Shown in pieces: positions 27,229 to 39,086 of a stretch of 64,000 nucleotides of DNA (the first letter of the stretch is position 1; the number at the start of each line of letters is the position of its first letter). The DNA comes from Enterococcus florum (GTDB taxonomy: Bacteria; Bacillota; Bacilli; Lactobacillales; Enterococcaceae). The notes below the pieces were generated by a model. That model did not search any database. It was given only the letters and a program-made list of their open reading frames with translations, and was not told the DNA's origin. Position numbers and translations under genes: made by a program. Location of the stretch: contig NZ_BJCC01000032.1 of the NCBI RefSeq assembly GCF_004309355.1, forward strand, positions 1 to 64,000. The letters run 5' to 3'.

Positions 27229-27885
27229 GGCTATTTTTTTCAAACGATATTCCTCAAAGTAAGCTGTATTTCCTCTGGACTGAATGAACGCAAACACGCC
27301 CATCAAGAAAGCACCAACTGTGTTCGTCAGCAAATCCCCCATCGTGTCCATCAAGGCAGCGCGTCCGACTAAGAGATGGCCATTGGAAGTAGCGTAGCGC
27401 TGCAAATTCATATCTGCAACAGTGTCACAGAGAAATTCCCAAAACTCCCAGAAAACCCCGCACAGACCTGCAAAGGCAAATCCAAAGAGCAAAAACAACC
27501 AAGGAGAGGTTTTACGAATGTCCGCTTCTTTCATTAATAAACCGATCAGTCCATATCCGAGGGCTGTTAATACCATTGGGCTGACTGCATGTAAAATTTT
27601 ATCCCAAAAGGCGATGCGGGAAATCATATGCAGCGAAGTTCCTAAGAAAACAGAAATAACTAGGAAAAACCAATAAAAATAGACGATCTTCTCTGGTATC
27701 GCTAGGCGAAAAAGCCTTTGAACGATTTCAGGCAAAAAAATCAAGGCAATTCCGGCCAAACATTCAATCATGAAGATAATTCCTTGTTGGGTAGAGTACT
27801 TGCCGATTGCGAATTCATAGATATTGTAGACCAGACAGAGAAGACCAAAGAAAATCAGCCCTCTCTGGTACTTGTGGTAATTCAT
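27208..27885 (-). CDS. YjdF/DUF2238-like membrane protein
   Basis: This 225-residue polytopic protein has about six helices. The conserved positions of the YjdF/DUF2238 family are recognisable: the WDKILH motif, the acidic WEFWEFLCDTVA stretch and DTMGDLLTNTVGAFL. The acidic and His positions inside membrane segments suggest ion or small-molecule binding, but no function is established. It follows the deoxyribosyltransferase gene directly (1 nt apart) and forms an operon with it and the acetyltransferase. Confidence 0.75.
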   Translation of the reverse strand: MNYHKYQRGLIFFGLLCLVYNIYEFAIGKYSTQQGIIFMIECLAGIALIFLPEIVQRLFRLAIPEKIVYFYWFFLVISVFLGTSLHMISRIAFWDKILHAVSPMVLTALGYGLIGLLMKEADIRKTSPWLFLLFGFAFAGLCGVFWEFWEFLCDTVADMNLQRYATSNGHLLVGRAALMDTMGDLLTNTVGAFLMGVFAFIQSRGNTAYFEEYRLKKIAKKNAEN

Positions 27886-28386
27886 TTAATCCCTTCTCTC
27901 TTGAAGAAAGTTTTGAATCGCGATCAACAGCTCGGATTCAGAAGAAACGATTTGTCCATTCAATTTGACCAATCCAATCGTATAAAGGTTAACATAATGG
28001 AATTGATTTTCTGCTGGTGTTTGCAATGCTTCCAGCTTTTTTGGGTTTTCCGCACCTTGTTGACGTGTGTCAGTATAAAGACCGATTACTGGAATTCCTT
28101 TAGCATAGGCAACACCGATCTCAGAGGCAACTCCAGCATCAATGGTCAGCCCATCCAAGATTGCTATCATCAGGTCACTGCGTAAAACCTCTTCGGTGTC
28201 CGCTAGTGCGATCATTTTACTGTCCGCATAAGCCGATTTATCATTGATTGCCTCATTTTCCTGCGGTAGATAGACTGTAATTTCTGAAGAAAGTGCACGA
28301 ATCTCTTCAACAACATGAGCATTGTAACGCAGATCTCCTTGAGAAAACATTGGTGCAGCAAAATATAAATGGTTAGAAATAGTCAC
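27886..28386 (-). CDS. Nucleoside 2-deoxyribosyltransferase
   Basis: This 166-residue enzyme transfers 2-deoxyribose between nucleobases in nucleoside salvage. It carries the N-terminal YFAAPMF substrate motif, the catalytic region around DLMIAILDGLTIDAGVASEIG (Asp pair and the Glu nucleophile in ASEIG) and GIPVIGLYTD. The length matches the family. It overlaps the upstream acetyltransferase gene by 14 nt, indicating coupled translation. Confidence 0.93.
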   Translation of the reverse strand: MTISNHLYFAAPMFSQGDLRYNAHVVEEIRALSSEITVYLPQENEAINDKSAYADSKMIALADTEEVLRSDLMIAILDGLTIDAGVASEIGVAYAKGIPVIGLYTDTRQQGAENPKKLEALQTPAENQFHYVNLYTIGLVKLNGQIVSSESELLIAIQNFLQERRD

Positions 28387-29590
28387 TAAAATACGCCTCC
28401 ATATCGGGTAAGGTTTCTTCTAAAAGCTGGAGCGTTGCTTTGTCCGCTTCCAGTCGTTCGATGCGAGCAAGATAAAGTGCTCGACGGTAATTCATTAATA
28501 AACAGGTTAATGTTTGGATGGATAATTTTATCCGATGACCTTGAGGTTCGTTGGAGACGATCAATTCGCTGTCTTCACTCCAGCGAACACCAAAAATGCC
28601 ATTGTTCCAATCTGCCACTGGATCAGTCACCTCAAAATAAAACGGTTCTACCTGCTTAGCAAAGGGATACTCCTTCAAAAACTCTTCCACGTCTACGATA
28701 CGAGCCATAAAATAAGGAGCGATCGTTTCCTTGATCTCACTGTCATCTAACAAGAAAGAGAGAGGCTCATTTTTATAAATATCTCCCTGGGCCCAATAAA
28801 CCATCGAAAAATGTGCGCTGATAAAATTCCACAAGCCATTGCGGGCTTCTTGATTCAGATAGAACATCTCTTTAACGTGAAAAACCTCTTCTGAGATCCA
28901 ATAAAACAGGACGCCCATTGGCTCTCCATGGTGATCATAGTAAATGGCAGCAGTTCGTTCCTCTTCATTTTCAAAACGCCAATATTCTTCCCAATTCAGC
29001 TCTTTGCGAATCATTGCCCCATGGTTCCTTAAAGCAAATTGGTCGTAGACTTTATAAACGTCAGGATCATCAACACCTTTTCGCTCGACCATACCAGGTA
29101 CTTCGACTTGTTTAGGGAGCTGGGTATCACGGATTTTGAAGCTGAGCTTGTCTGACATGATTTCCCAGCCTTTACGGCGATAATATGGAATGTTATAGGG
29201 GTACAAATAAGAAATCCATTGTTTGTCCTTGCGCATTTCAATCAAGGCCAGCTGGATTAAATCCTTCATCAGTCCATGATTGGCATATTCGGGATAAGTG
29301 CCTACTCCTGTAACACCGCCCATTTGAAAAATCTTTCCATGGATATTGACTTCACAAGGATAAATGGCGATCTGCGAGATCAAACTATCATTGTGAAACC
29401 ATCCGAAAACCTTCGACTGCTCCAAAACAGGTTTTTTCGCCCGCATCATCTCGCGTTTGTCTTCATAGCCGCTGCTTTCGACATCCTCTTCAGTAACCTG
29501 AAACACATAGCTCAAAAGCTCATCGTACTGATCCAAGTATTGCTCATCAACTCGTCGCAGCTCTAATTGATTTTTTAACTCATGGTCCAT
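28373..29590 (-). CDS. Eis-like GNAT acetyltransferase
   Basis: This 405-residue protein has the three-part Eis layout: an N-terminal GNAT domain with the acetyl-CoA loop (GGVTGVGTYPEYANHGLMKDLI), a second GNAT-like domain, and a C-terminal sterol-carrier-like domain ending in the free carboxylate YFSDYF that acts as general base in Eis proteins. Eis homologues acetylate amines, including some aminoglycosides; the natural substrate here is unknown. It is the first gene of a three-gene minus-strand operon. Confidence 0.88.
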   Translation of the reverse strand: MDHELKNQLELRRVDEQYLDQYDELLSYVFQVTEEDVESSGYEDKREMMRAKKPVLEQSKVFGWFHNDSLISQIAIYPCEVNIHGKIFQMGGVTGVGTYPEYANHGLMKDLIQLALIEMRKDKQWISYLYPYNIPYYRRKGWEIMSDKLSFKIRDTQLPKQVEVPGMVERKGVDDPDVYKVYDQFALRNHGAMIRKELNWEEYWRFENEEERTAAIYYDHHGEPMGVLFYWISEEVFHVKEMFYLNQEARNGLWNFISAHFSMVYWAQGDIYKNEPLSFLLDDSEIKETIAPYFMARIVDVEEFLKEYPFAKQVEPFYFEVTDPVADWNNGIFGVRWSEDSELIVSNEPQGHRIKLSIQTLTCLLMNYRRALYLARIERLEADKATLQLLEETLPDMEAYFSDYF

Positions 29591-29699
29591 TTTTCCATCT
29601 CCAAATTTAGTTTATAAAACAAGTATAGCAAAAGCGCATTGATTTTTCTCATGCCAACCTTGAGAAATAGTAAAAAGCCTTTTTTTATCAAGGAATCGT

Positions 29700-29708
29700 T
29701 GGTATAAT
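29700..29708 (+). promoter_or_regulatory. Extended -10 promoter of lepA
   Basis: TGGTATAAT is a perfect extended -10 element 35 bp before the lepA ATG. No good -35 is seen at the right distance, which is common with extended -10 promoters. Confidence 0.6.
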
Positions 29709-29742
29709 GAGTGGTGCTGATTAAAAGAAATGAGGAACATTC

Positions 29743-31578
29743 ATGAATATGGACGAAATGAAAAAAAGACAGGAGCAAATTCGAAACTTTTCGATCATCG
29801 CTCATATTGACCACGGCAAGTCGACCTTGGCTGACCGTATATTAGAACAAACCAATACTGTAAGCTCGCGAGAAATGCAGGATCAATTACTGGATTCGAT
29901 GGATTTGGAACGCGAACGCGGGATCACGATCAAATTGAATGCGATCGAGCTGCATTACGATGCCAAAGACGGGCAAACCTATACTTTCCACCTGATCGAC
30001 ACACCAGGACACGTCGATTTTACCTATGAAGTTTCACGCAGTCTAGCTGCTTGTGAGGGAGCTGTGCTGGTCGTCGATGCTGCACAGGGAATCGAAGCAC
30101 AGACGTTGGCAAATGTCTATTTAGCTTTGGACAATGATCTAGAAATTATTCCAGTGATCAATAAAATCGACCTGCCAGCTGCTGATCCGGAGCGTGTGCG
30201 AAAAGAAATCGAGGACGTGATCGGGATCGATGCAGAAGATGCTGTGTTGGCTAGTGCTAAAACCGGGATCGGAATCAATGATATTCTGGAACAAATCGTC
30301 GAGTTGGTACCTGCACCAGACGGAGATTTAGAGGCACCTTTAAAGGCGCTGATCTTCGACTCGGTTTATGACAGCTATCGCGGTGTCGTATTGAATATAC
30401 GAGTGATGGATGGTGTTGTTCGACCAGGTGACAAGATTCAGATGATGAGCAATGGAAAGACCTTCGATGTGACAGAAGTCGGAGTCTTCTCACCAAAAGC
30501 CATTCAAAGAGATTATTTGATGGTTGGAGATGTTGGTTACATCACTGCCAGCATCAAATCTGTACAGGATACTCGAGTGGGGGATACCGTCACGTTAGCT
30601 GACAATCCAACATCAGAAGCATTACCAGGCTATCGTAAAATGAATCCGATGGTTTACTGCGGACTTTATCCGATCGATACGTCACGGTACAATGACTTGC
30701 GGGAAGCATTAGAGAAGCTGCAGTTAAATGATGCGGCACTGCAATTTGAACCGGAAACTTCCCAAGCTTTAGGCTTTGGCTTCCGTTGTGGATTCTTAGG
30801 ACTTTTGCATATGGATGTTGTTCAAGAACGTTTGGAACGTGAATTTAATCTAGAGCTGATCACCACGGCACCATCGGTAATTTATCGTGTCAATCTAACA
30901 GATGGAACAACAATCATCGTGGATAATCCAGCTGACTTTCCAGAACCAGTAAAAATCCAAAGCGTCGATGAACCCTATGTCAAAGCAAATATCATGGTTC
31001 CAAATGATTATGTTGGGGCAGTGATGGAACTTTCGCAGCGCAAGCGCGGTGAATTCATTACGATGGATTATCTAGATGATTATCGTGTGAATGTCGTCTA
31101 TAATATTCCATTATCTGAGATCGTATTTGATTTCTTCGATAAGCTGAAATCCAGTACAAAAGGCTACGCATCACTGGATTATGAAATGTCAGACTACCAA
31201 GAAAGCAAGCTTGTCAAAATGGACATTTTGTTGAACAATGAAAAAGTTGATGCCTTAAGCTTTATCGTGCACAAGCAGTTTGCTCAGGAACGTGGTCGAG
31301 CGATCGTAGAAAAATTGAAAAAACTGATTCCTAGACAACAGTTTGAAGTGCCGATCCAAGCAACCATCGGAACGAAGATTCAAGCTCGATCCGATATCAA
31401 AGCCTTGCGGAAAAACGTTCTTGCCAAATGTTATGGTGGTGACGTATCTCGTAAGCGCAAATTGCTGGAAAAACAAAAGGCCGGCAAGAAGCGAATGAAA
31501 CAAATCGGTTCGGTCGAGGTTCCTCAAGAGGCGTTCATGGCCGTTTTGAAAATGGATGAAGACGAGCCGAAGAAATAG
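29743..31578 (+). CDS. lepA: Elongation factor 4 (LepA)
   Basis: LepA/EF4 is a translational GTPase that acts on the ribosome during initiation and stress. The 611-residue protein has G1 [10 protein letters not shown]2 in RERGITIK, G3 DTPGHVDF, G4 NKIDLP and G5 SAKTG. The elongation-factor domains follow and the LepA-specific C-terminal domain ends in [21 protein letters not shown]. The last ~10 codons and the stop are also found, diverged, at 53.1 kb, so this gene's 3' end is an integration site for mobile elements. Here lepA itself is intact. Confidence 0.98.
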   Translation: MNMDEMKKRQEQIRNFSIIAHIDHGKSTLADRILEQTNTVSSREMQDQLLDSMDLERERGITIKLNAIELHYDAKDGQTYTFHLIDTPGHVDFTYEVSRSLAACEGAVLVVDAAQGIEAQTLANVYLALDNDLEIIPVINKIDLPAADPERVRKEIEDVIGIDAEDAVLASAKTGIGINDILEQIVELVPAPDGDLEAPLKALIFDSVYDSYRGVVLNIRVMDGVVRPGDKIQMMSNGKTFDVTEVGVFSPKAIQRDYLMVGDVGYITASIKSVQDTRVGDTVTLADNPTSEALPGYRKMNPMVYCGLYPIDTSRYNDLREALEKLQLNDAALQFEPETSQALGFGFRCGFLGLLHMDVVQERLEREFNLELITTAPSVIYRVNLTDGTTIIVDNPADFPEPVKIQSVDEPYVKANIMVPNDYVGAVMELSQRKRGEFITMDYLDDYRVNVVYNIPLSEIVFDFFDKLKSSTKGYASLDYEMSDYQESKLVKMDILLNNEKVDALSFIVHKQFAQERGRAIVEKLKKLIPRQQFEVPIQATIGTKIQARSDIKALRKNVLAKCYGGDVSRKRKLLEKQKAGKKRMKQIGSVEVPQEAFMAVLKMDEDEPKK

Positions 31579-31688
31579 CTATTTTATAGCAGCAAAAGCC
31601 TATTAAATCAGTTTTTTTCTTTCGTTATATTTTTAGGAAAAACTTTTTAAAGTAGATTTATGCTGTCGGAGAAACTGTCGATTGAATA
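31551..31688 (+). repeat. attL: lepA 3' end and flank, direct repeat of 53105-53233
   Basis: This segment covers the last ~9 lepA codons, the stop and ~110 bp downstream. It matches 53105-53233 in the same order: AAAATGGAYGA, CCGAAGAAATAG, ATTTTATAG, CAAAAGCCTA, TAAATCAG, CTTTCGTT, AGGAAAA, TTTAAAGT, TTTAT.CTG and CTGTCGATT. Many mismatches show that the copies are old. CTGTCG-type repeats at the right end could be integrase arm sites. Confidence 0.8.
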
Positions 31689-31739
31689 AAAATTGACAAA
31701 ATTGTTACACTTTCTTGAAATTTTATTGGTGAATTGAGA

Positions 31740-31775
31740 GATGAGAAAAAAGCATTATTTTTTCTCATCTTTTTT
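31740..31775 (+). terminator. Strong hairpin terminator downstream of lepA
   Basis: GATGAGAAAAAA pairs perfectly with TTTTTTCTCATC and is followed by T6. It is close enough to end lepA transcription or to shield it from the inserted DNA. Confidence 0.8.
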
Positions 31776-31790
31776 GTTTGGAGGCGTGAA

Positions 31791-32101
31791 GTGAAGTTTG
31801 GAGGATGGCTAAGTGAAAAAAGAGAAAGCTATTTTGTATCACAACAACGATTCGCGATTGAAAGTAACTGTTCTAGAAGATACATTTCAATGGTTGAAAC
31901 TGGAAAATAGGAACCCATTGAAAAAATGCGACTGGATTTGATGGAAGATTTGGAACGATTAAATCCAAATAAAGAGATGGAACTTGTGTTTGACTATGTG
32001 CACTTCGATTTGATACTTATGATGTTAAGCATGTGATTGAAAATATTTTGAAAATGAAAATGAAGTATATGTTATACGATGACTTTGCTTTTTATGGATA
32101 G
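31791..32101 (+). pseudogene. Broken MobT/Rep_trans relaxase gene (Tn916 Orf20-like), 5' part only
   Basis: GGAGGCGTG precedes a GTG start, and the reading KFGGWLSEKRESYFVSQQRF is an N-terminal helix-turn-helix as found in Rep_trans relaxases. An in-frame TAG (31908-31910) interrupts it. LNPNKEMELVFDYV follows, and after a frameshift TYDVKHVIENILKMKMKYM and LYDDFAFYG. These phrases match my recollection of the Tn916-type Orf20/MobT family, which nicks the transfer origin. The gene stops abruptly at a partial att-like repeat, so at least the C-terminal two thirds are missing. Confidence 0.7.
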
Positions 32102-32103
32102 AT

Positions 32104-32158
32104 TATATTTTTAGAGAAAACTTTTTAAAGTAGATTTATACTGTCGGAATAGCTGTCG
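32104..32158 (+). repeat. Partial third copy of the att-like repeat
   Basis: This matches 31626-31680 closely, with a shared run of about 21 identical bases (AACTTTTTAAAG and TAGATTTAT, adjacent) followed by CTGTCGG and CTGTCG. It lacks the lepA codons. It lies at the breakpoint of the MobT remnant. The remaining ~150 bp to the padR stop hold nothing I can assign. Confidence 0.75.
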
Positions 32159-32306
32159 CTTTTGGATACATATATTCATAAATCTGATAAGCTAATTACT
32201 TCTTTGACATATCAAATTATTAAGCTATCTACACTAAAATGAAAAAACTTAATTGTAATATTATTTTTTTTAATTGTGTAACTCTAAGGACAACGTAATG
32301 ATTGAT

Positions 32307-32924
32307 TTAATTTTTATCATGCCCGTTTGATATGTTTTCAATACTCAATACTTTATTTCTCATATTGATGAACCATCGTATTTCAAATTCAATTTTTTCT
32401 ATTGAAAAATCTAAAGTGGCATATTGAAAGCGTGCAATATCATGAATATCATTATCTGCTAAATCTCTTTGATTTAGGGTAGCTTCAAATTTTTCTAAAT
32501 AGTCTTTTTCAAAGCTATATCTCGGTTCAAAAGTCATAGCAACTTTTTTTAAAGACTGAAGTTCTTTTTCTAATTCCTTAATATATGAATCTATTAAGGC
32601 GACTCGCTTATTTTTGTCAACATAACCCATGAAGAAAAGTTTAGCAAGCTCCATATTTTTCTCTTTATAGAGCATTGAAGTGGATATTGTTTCTTTAAAA
32701 TAGTTTTCTCCGTCACGAGTTATCATATATTTTTTTCGATTCTTTCCATTTTCAACGCTCTCGGTAAAAGTCACAAAGCCGTTTTCTAATAATTTCTTGA
32801 GTGCAGTTTGAATACTTCCTGTGCTATCGCTACTTACATTAGAAAGATAAGTTCTAATTTTTTGTCTAATTTCATAAATCGTTAAATCCTGTGTCATTAT
32901 AAGACCTAAAATAATGATCTGCAT
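32307..32924 (-). CDS. PadR-family transcriptional regulator
   Basis: This 205-residue protein has an N-terminal winged helix (residues ~1-85: LTIYEIRQKIRTYLSNVSSDSTGSIQTALKKLLENGFV, written here as its two halves only in the protein) and a long coiled C-terminal dimerisation part (~95-200), as in PadR/Vir-type regulators. PadR proteins repress nearby membrane or efflux genes in response to phenolics or drugs. ATG 32924 is better spaced from AAAGGA (32933-32938) than ATG 32930. The gene upstream on the same strand is a broken membrane protein, its likely former partner. Confidence 0.82.
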   Translation of the reverse strand: MQIIILGLIMTQDLTIYEIRQKIRTYLSNVSSDSTGSIQTALKKLLENGFVTFTESVENGKNRKKYMITRDGENYFKETISTSMLYKEKNMELAKLFFMGYVDKNKRVALIDSYIKELEKELQSLKKVAMTFEPRYSFEKDYLEKFEATLNQRDLADNDIHDIARFQYATLDFSIEKIEFEIRWFINMRNKVLSIENISNGHDKN

Positions 32925-32976
32925 ATACATGTCCTTTCTAAATTTATTGATGAACTATTCAAATTGAGAAGAGATT

Positions 32977-33355
32977 TCAATTTGTCAAAGCGGTGATAAA
33001 AAAACAAATAGAAGCGATGAGGGCAAGTGGAGTCATTATCATTTTTTCCTTTTTACTATACGAAAAAAGTTCATTATCGAATTAATGATAAGAAAGAAAG
33101 CAAAAAAGAAACATATTTTTTTGCTAATGAATAGGAGAAATCAATAGAAACTATTTTACCTGCATATAAAATAATTACGATTGCAATGATTTGAATGACG
33201 AATGAACTCGCACTTATAAGTCTCATCTTTTTTGGTAGTACTTTGAACTTTCCACCCAATGTGTACTCACCAAGGGGCAAACCAAAAGTAACTAAAAAAG
33301 TCAGTAAAGCAATAACACTGAACAACAGAGCACCTAGTAATGGAAAAATACGCAC
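32977..33355 (-). pseudogene. Frameshifted small membrane protein gene upstream of padR
   Basis: The intact frame (33355 down to ~33095) encodes an N-terminal membrane segment and a GLPLGEYTLGG...VLPKKMR loop, then a second helix. The next protein-like sequence continues in two other frames: FFAFFLIINSIMNFF, then YSKKEKMIMTPLALIASICF and FITALTN, with a stop at 32977-32979. This indicates two small frameshifts in a ~125-residue, four-helix protein. It would have been co-transcribed with padR. Confidence 0.55.
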
Positions 33356-33550
33356 TTAAATTCCTCCTAGTATCTTTTATACTACTAATAGCAACATAAC
33401 TATTAGTACTTTGCAATGTACAATAAAAATGATTAGTCAGTAATCCTGATTTTTTCTAAGCAAAGGCATTTCTACAAATGCTTACTATAATAACTGATTT
33501 TATAATGAATATTGCTATTTTGTCTTTGAAAAAGTAAGTAGAAGCGCGGC

Positions 33551-33664
33551 TTTTTTTAGAGACTCCACATATTGCCTCCTAAAGCCATCTGTGAGCTTTT
33601 ATTTTCAACTTCTAAAAGTTCGATGTAACGAAGCGTTTCTTCGTCATGTGAGCTGATTTTGCAC
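33551..33664 (+). repeat. Second repeat family, copy A (matches 54085-54194)
   Basis: About 110 bp are ~85% alike between the two places, including AAAGTTCGATGTAACGAA and CGTTTCTTCG. On the minus strand both could encode the end of one protein (ETLRYIELLEVENKSSQ here, ETFRYIELLEVENESSQ at copy B), so they look like remains of the same gene. The rest of 33356-33883 shows no gene or RNA that I can support. Confidence 0.6.
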
Positions 33665-33907
33665 AGTCAAGACGCAAAAAAATGAACTATCAGCAATAAC
33701 TTTGTTTTGGATGAGGGTGGTAGGATACGTCCACTATAACAAAATAAACTTGGGAGCAACTCGCAATTCTCTCAAGTTTTTTAGGTTTGTAAGCATGAAC
33801 AGGAAGATTAAAAGCTTAACAAAACTCATATGTAAACAAATTTGGAATGTCTTTGTGTAACTAATTTCATTCTATTTATTTTAACTAAAATATATTTCAA
33901 AAACCTA

Positions 33908-33936
33908 TTGACTTCCCTTGCGGAAACCGTTATCAT
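33908..33936 (+). promoter_or_regulatory. Promoter with overlapping cre site, beta-glucoside PTS operon
   Basis: TTGACT (33908-33913), 17 bp and TATCAT (33931-33936). Between and over the -10 lies GGAAACCGTTATCA (33922-33935), which fits the CcpA consensus with one or two mismatches. Glucose repression through CcpA is therefore likely. The same promoter layout recurs at 39986-40014. Confidence 0.75.
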
Positions 33937-33942
33937 TCAAAG

Positions 33943-33985
33943 TGTAATATGTTTCATTTTAAAAATAAATTAAGTAACAAGTTCT
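33943..33985 (+). promoter_or_regulatory. Two operator-like elements, probable RpiR binding sites
   Basis: TGTAATATGTTTCA (33943-33956) and AGTAACAAGTTCT (33973-33985) follow the -10. Near-identical elements follow the promoter at 39986-40014. A related sequence, the reverse complement of TGAAATATATTTTA, lies upstream at about 33886-33899. The nearby RpiR gene at 39087 is the obvious candidate regulator. Confidence 0.6.
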
Positions 33986-34141
33986 AAAAAGTGAAGGAAA
34001 GGCTAGGACAAAGCATTGGTTATCCTTTGGTGATAGGAGGATAACGGAGAATTATTGAAAAATTGTCAAGAACAAATTCATTTAGCAAAATCTATTGCAC
34101 TTATTTTTTTCAATCAAGCAGTAATAAGGAAAGGAAAATGA

Positions 34142-37018
<2,877 letters not shown>

Positions 37019-37054
37019 TCGCAATGCCAGTGGTAGGCAGAAAAGAGGAAATCA

Positions 37055-38020
37055 ATGAGAAAAGTAAAAAAGAGTGCATTTTTATTGTTGGTACTATTAG
37101 GTTGCACGGTATTTAGCGGATGTCAGGCAAAGTCTGACGCTACAGAAGATAGTGGTGAAAAAGGGAGCGCTATGGGGGAGAAGGCTGTGAAAGTAAAAAG
37201 TGAGGATGTCACATTTGAATCCAAAAGAGGCACAAAGATTTATAGTACGGTAGTTACTCCAGCGGAAATGACAGACGAAAGCTATCCAGTTGTCCTATTT
37301 TCTCATGGGTTTGTCGGATCGAGAGATGGTGATGGTGCCTTTCCTAAAATCGCTGAGAAGTTAGCTGAAGAAAATATCTTGTCCATCATGATCGATTTTG
37401 CCGGGAATAATGAGAGTGAAGAACCGTATACCAATTATACGATCAAAAATATGAGTGAGGATATGGATACAGCACTTGATTATATGAAAGAAAATTACAA
37501 AATTGACCAGGACAAAATCGGTCTAATGGGCCATAGTATGGGGGCTCGCATGACTGCTTTGAAGCTGAATGATCAAATTAAAGCTGCGGCTATCTGGGCA
37601 CCTGCTGCCGCGCCTGGGCTCGAAGGCATCTATGATTTTATGGGTGGCAAGGAATCGGTTGAAAAGTATTATCAAGAAGCACAAGAAAATGATTTGGCCG
37701 TATTCGATTTTTATGGCGAAGAGAACGCTATCGATCTGAGCTTGGATTTCTTTGAAGGAGTCAAAGAAAGTAATCCTGTAGAAACAATCAACAATTATCA
37801 AGGGAATCTCTTTATTGCAGTAGCGGAAAAAGATCCTGCGATTCGCAAGGAAACAACCGACCAAGCAATTAAAGCAGCGACGAATGTAGAAGAATTATCT
37901 GTCTGCACAATCAAGAATGCTGATCACGGCTTCAAAAATATTGAGAATGGAGAGGATACTAGCGTACAAGGCTATACGATTGATCGGACGGCTGATTTTC
38001 TAATCCAAAAATTAAAATAA
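37055..38020 (+). CDS. Lipoprotein alpha/beta hydrolase (dienelactone hydrolase-like)
   Basis: This 321-residue protein has a lipoprotein signal peptide (KKSAFLLLVLLGCTVFSGC, lipidated Cys in FSGC), then an acidic linker and an alpha/beta-hydrolase domain. The nucleophile elbow is GHSMGA, the oxyanion loop FSHGFVGSRDGDG, and NADHGF carries the catalytic His. It would act outside the cell, bound to the membrane. In a sugar operon it may remove acyl groups from a sugar or glycoside before uptake; this is inference. Confidence 0.85.
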   Translation: MRKVKKSAFLLLVLLGCTVFSGCQAKSDATEDSGEKGSAMGEKAVKVKSEDVTFESKRGTKIYSTVVTPAEMTDESYPVVLFSHGFVGSRDGDGAFPKIAEKLAEENILSIMIDFAGNNESEEPYTNYTIKNMSEDMDTALDYMKENYKIDQDKIGLMGHSMGARMTALKLNDQIKAAAIWAPAAAPGLEGIYDFMGGKESVEKYYQEAQENDLAVFDFYGEENAIDLSLDFFEGVKESNPVETINNYQGNLFIAVAEKDPAIRKETTDQAIKAATNVEELSVCTIKNADHGFKNIENGEDTSVQGYTIDRTADFLIQKLK

Positions 38021-38071
38021 TGCGCAGTTCTAACTAGTAGAGAAAATATGTAAGGGTGAAAGGAGAAGCAA

Positions 38072-38917
38072 ATGAAGCGATTCAAAAAGATGATCATCGG
38101 AATGTTGTCAGTAGGCCTGTTAGCAGGATGTTCAGGAGGGGGCGCGGCCACAGATTCCACCGATGCCGCTTCCGAGAATAAATCAGAGGAAGTCACTGTT
38201 TATTTCACACGTCACGGGAAAACAATGCTGAACACTACCGGCAGATCACAAGGATGGAGTGATGCCCCATTGACGCCGGCAGGAATCGAGGTAGCAGAGA
38301 ATGTCGGTACCGGTATCGGCGACAGTATCAAATTTGACAAGGTCTATACAAGTGATAGTGGACGAGCAATCGAAACAGCGGAGATACTCTTAGATAAAGC
38401 GGGGCAAAAAGTAGAAATAAACAAGGATAAACGCTTGCGGGAGTTCAACTTTGGAACGTTTGAATCGACACTAGGGGCAGAATCAGTAGAAGCGATTGCC
38501 AAGCGAAAAGATTTGACGGCTGATGAATATACTGAAAAGGCAGCTAAAGAAGGTGGCGGCTATAATGGCTTTATCAAAGAAATCTCAAATGATCTAGCTG
38601 AAATTGACAAGGAAAATGTCAAAGAAAACGAGAATTGGCCAGCAGAGGATTACGATACTGTAGCGAAGCGATCGAAAGCAGCATTGGATGATATCGTCAA
38701 AGAGGCAAATGAAGACGGCGATCAATCAATCTTAGTCGTCTCTCACGGAATGACCTTAGTAACACTGTTGAATGAGTTAGATCCAAGTGTTGCTAGTGAG
38801 ATCCCAATGTCTGGTTTAGAAAATGCAAGTATTTCAAAAGCGATCTACAAAGATGGCAAGTGGAAAGTCGAAACAGTCAATGATATGAGTTACGCTGAAA
38901 AGGGCGTAAAAGAATAG
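38072..38917 (+). CDS. Lipoprotein histidine phosphatase (phosphoglycerate mutase-like)
   Basis: This 281-residue protein has a signal peptide with lipobox LLAGC and a histidine phosphatase domain. The phosphorylated His is in TRHGKT, followed by the Arg in SGRAIETAE, the Glu/Asn-rich REFNFGTFES loop and the second His in VVSHGMTL. It faces outside the cell, so it could dephosphorylate an external phosphorylated sugar or glycoside. GAAAGGAG precedes the ATG. It is the last gene before a terminator. Confidence 0.88.
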   Translation: MKRFKKMIIGMLSVGLLAGCSGGGAATDSTDAASENKSEEVTVYFTRHGKTMLNTTGRSQGWSDAPLTPAGIEVAENVGTGIGDSIKFDKVYTSDSGRAIETAEILLDKAGQKVEINKDKRLREFNFGTFESTLGAESVEAIAKRKDLTADEYTEKAAKEGGGYNGFIKEISNDLAEIDKENVKENENWPAEDYDTVAKRSKAALDDIVKEANEDGDQSILVVSHGMTLVTLLNELDPSVASEIPMSGLENASISKAIYKDGKWKVETVNDMSYAEKGVKE

Positions 38918-38984
38918 TGGACTGGATAGATCATTAGAAAGATTTCGTACGCGAAGTCCAGCCATCAACGAAATGCATAGAATG

Positions 38985-39019
38985 AAAAGGGAAGGTGAGT
39001 AATCAGCTTTCCCTTTTTT
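38985..39019 (+). terminator. Terminator of the beta-glucoside PTS operon
   Basis: AAAAGGGAA pairs with TTCCCTTTT, followed by further T's. It separates the operon from the convergent RpiR gene. Confidence 0.65.
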
Positions 39020-39086
39020 AGCTGTGCAAAAAGCACAATAAAAGCTGTCGATCCCTTCATATCACAGGATTGGCAGCTTTAGTTGA

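Noticed and set aside
33358-33360. Divergent promoter for a gene between 33356 and 33907
   Set aside because: I looked for a gene or RNA here and found none that holds; only the repeat copy A and AT-rich sequence.
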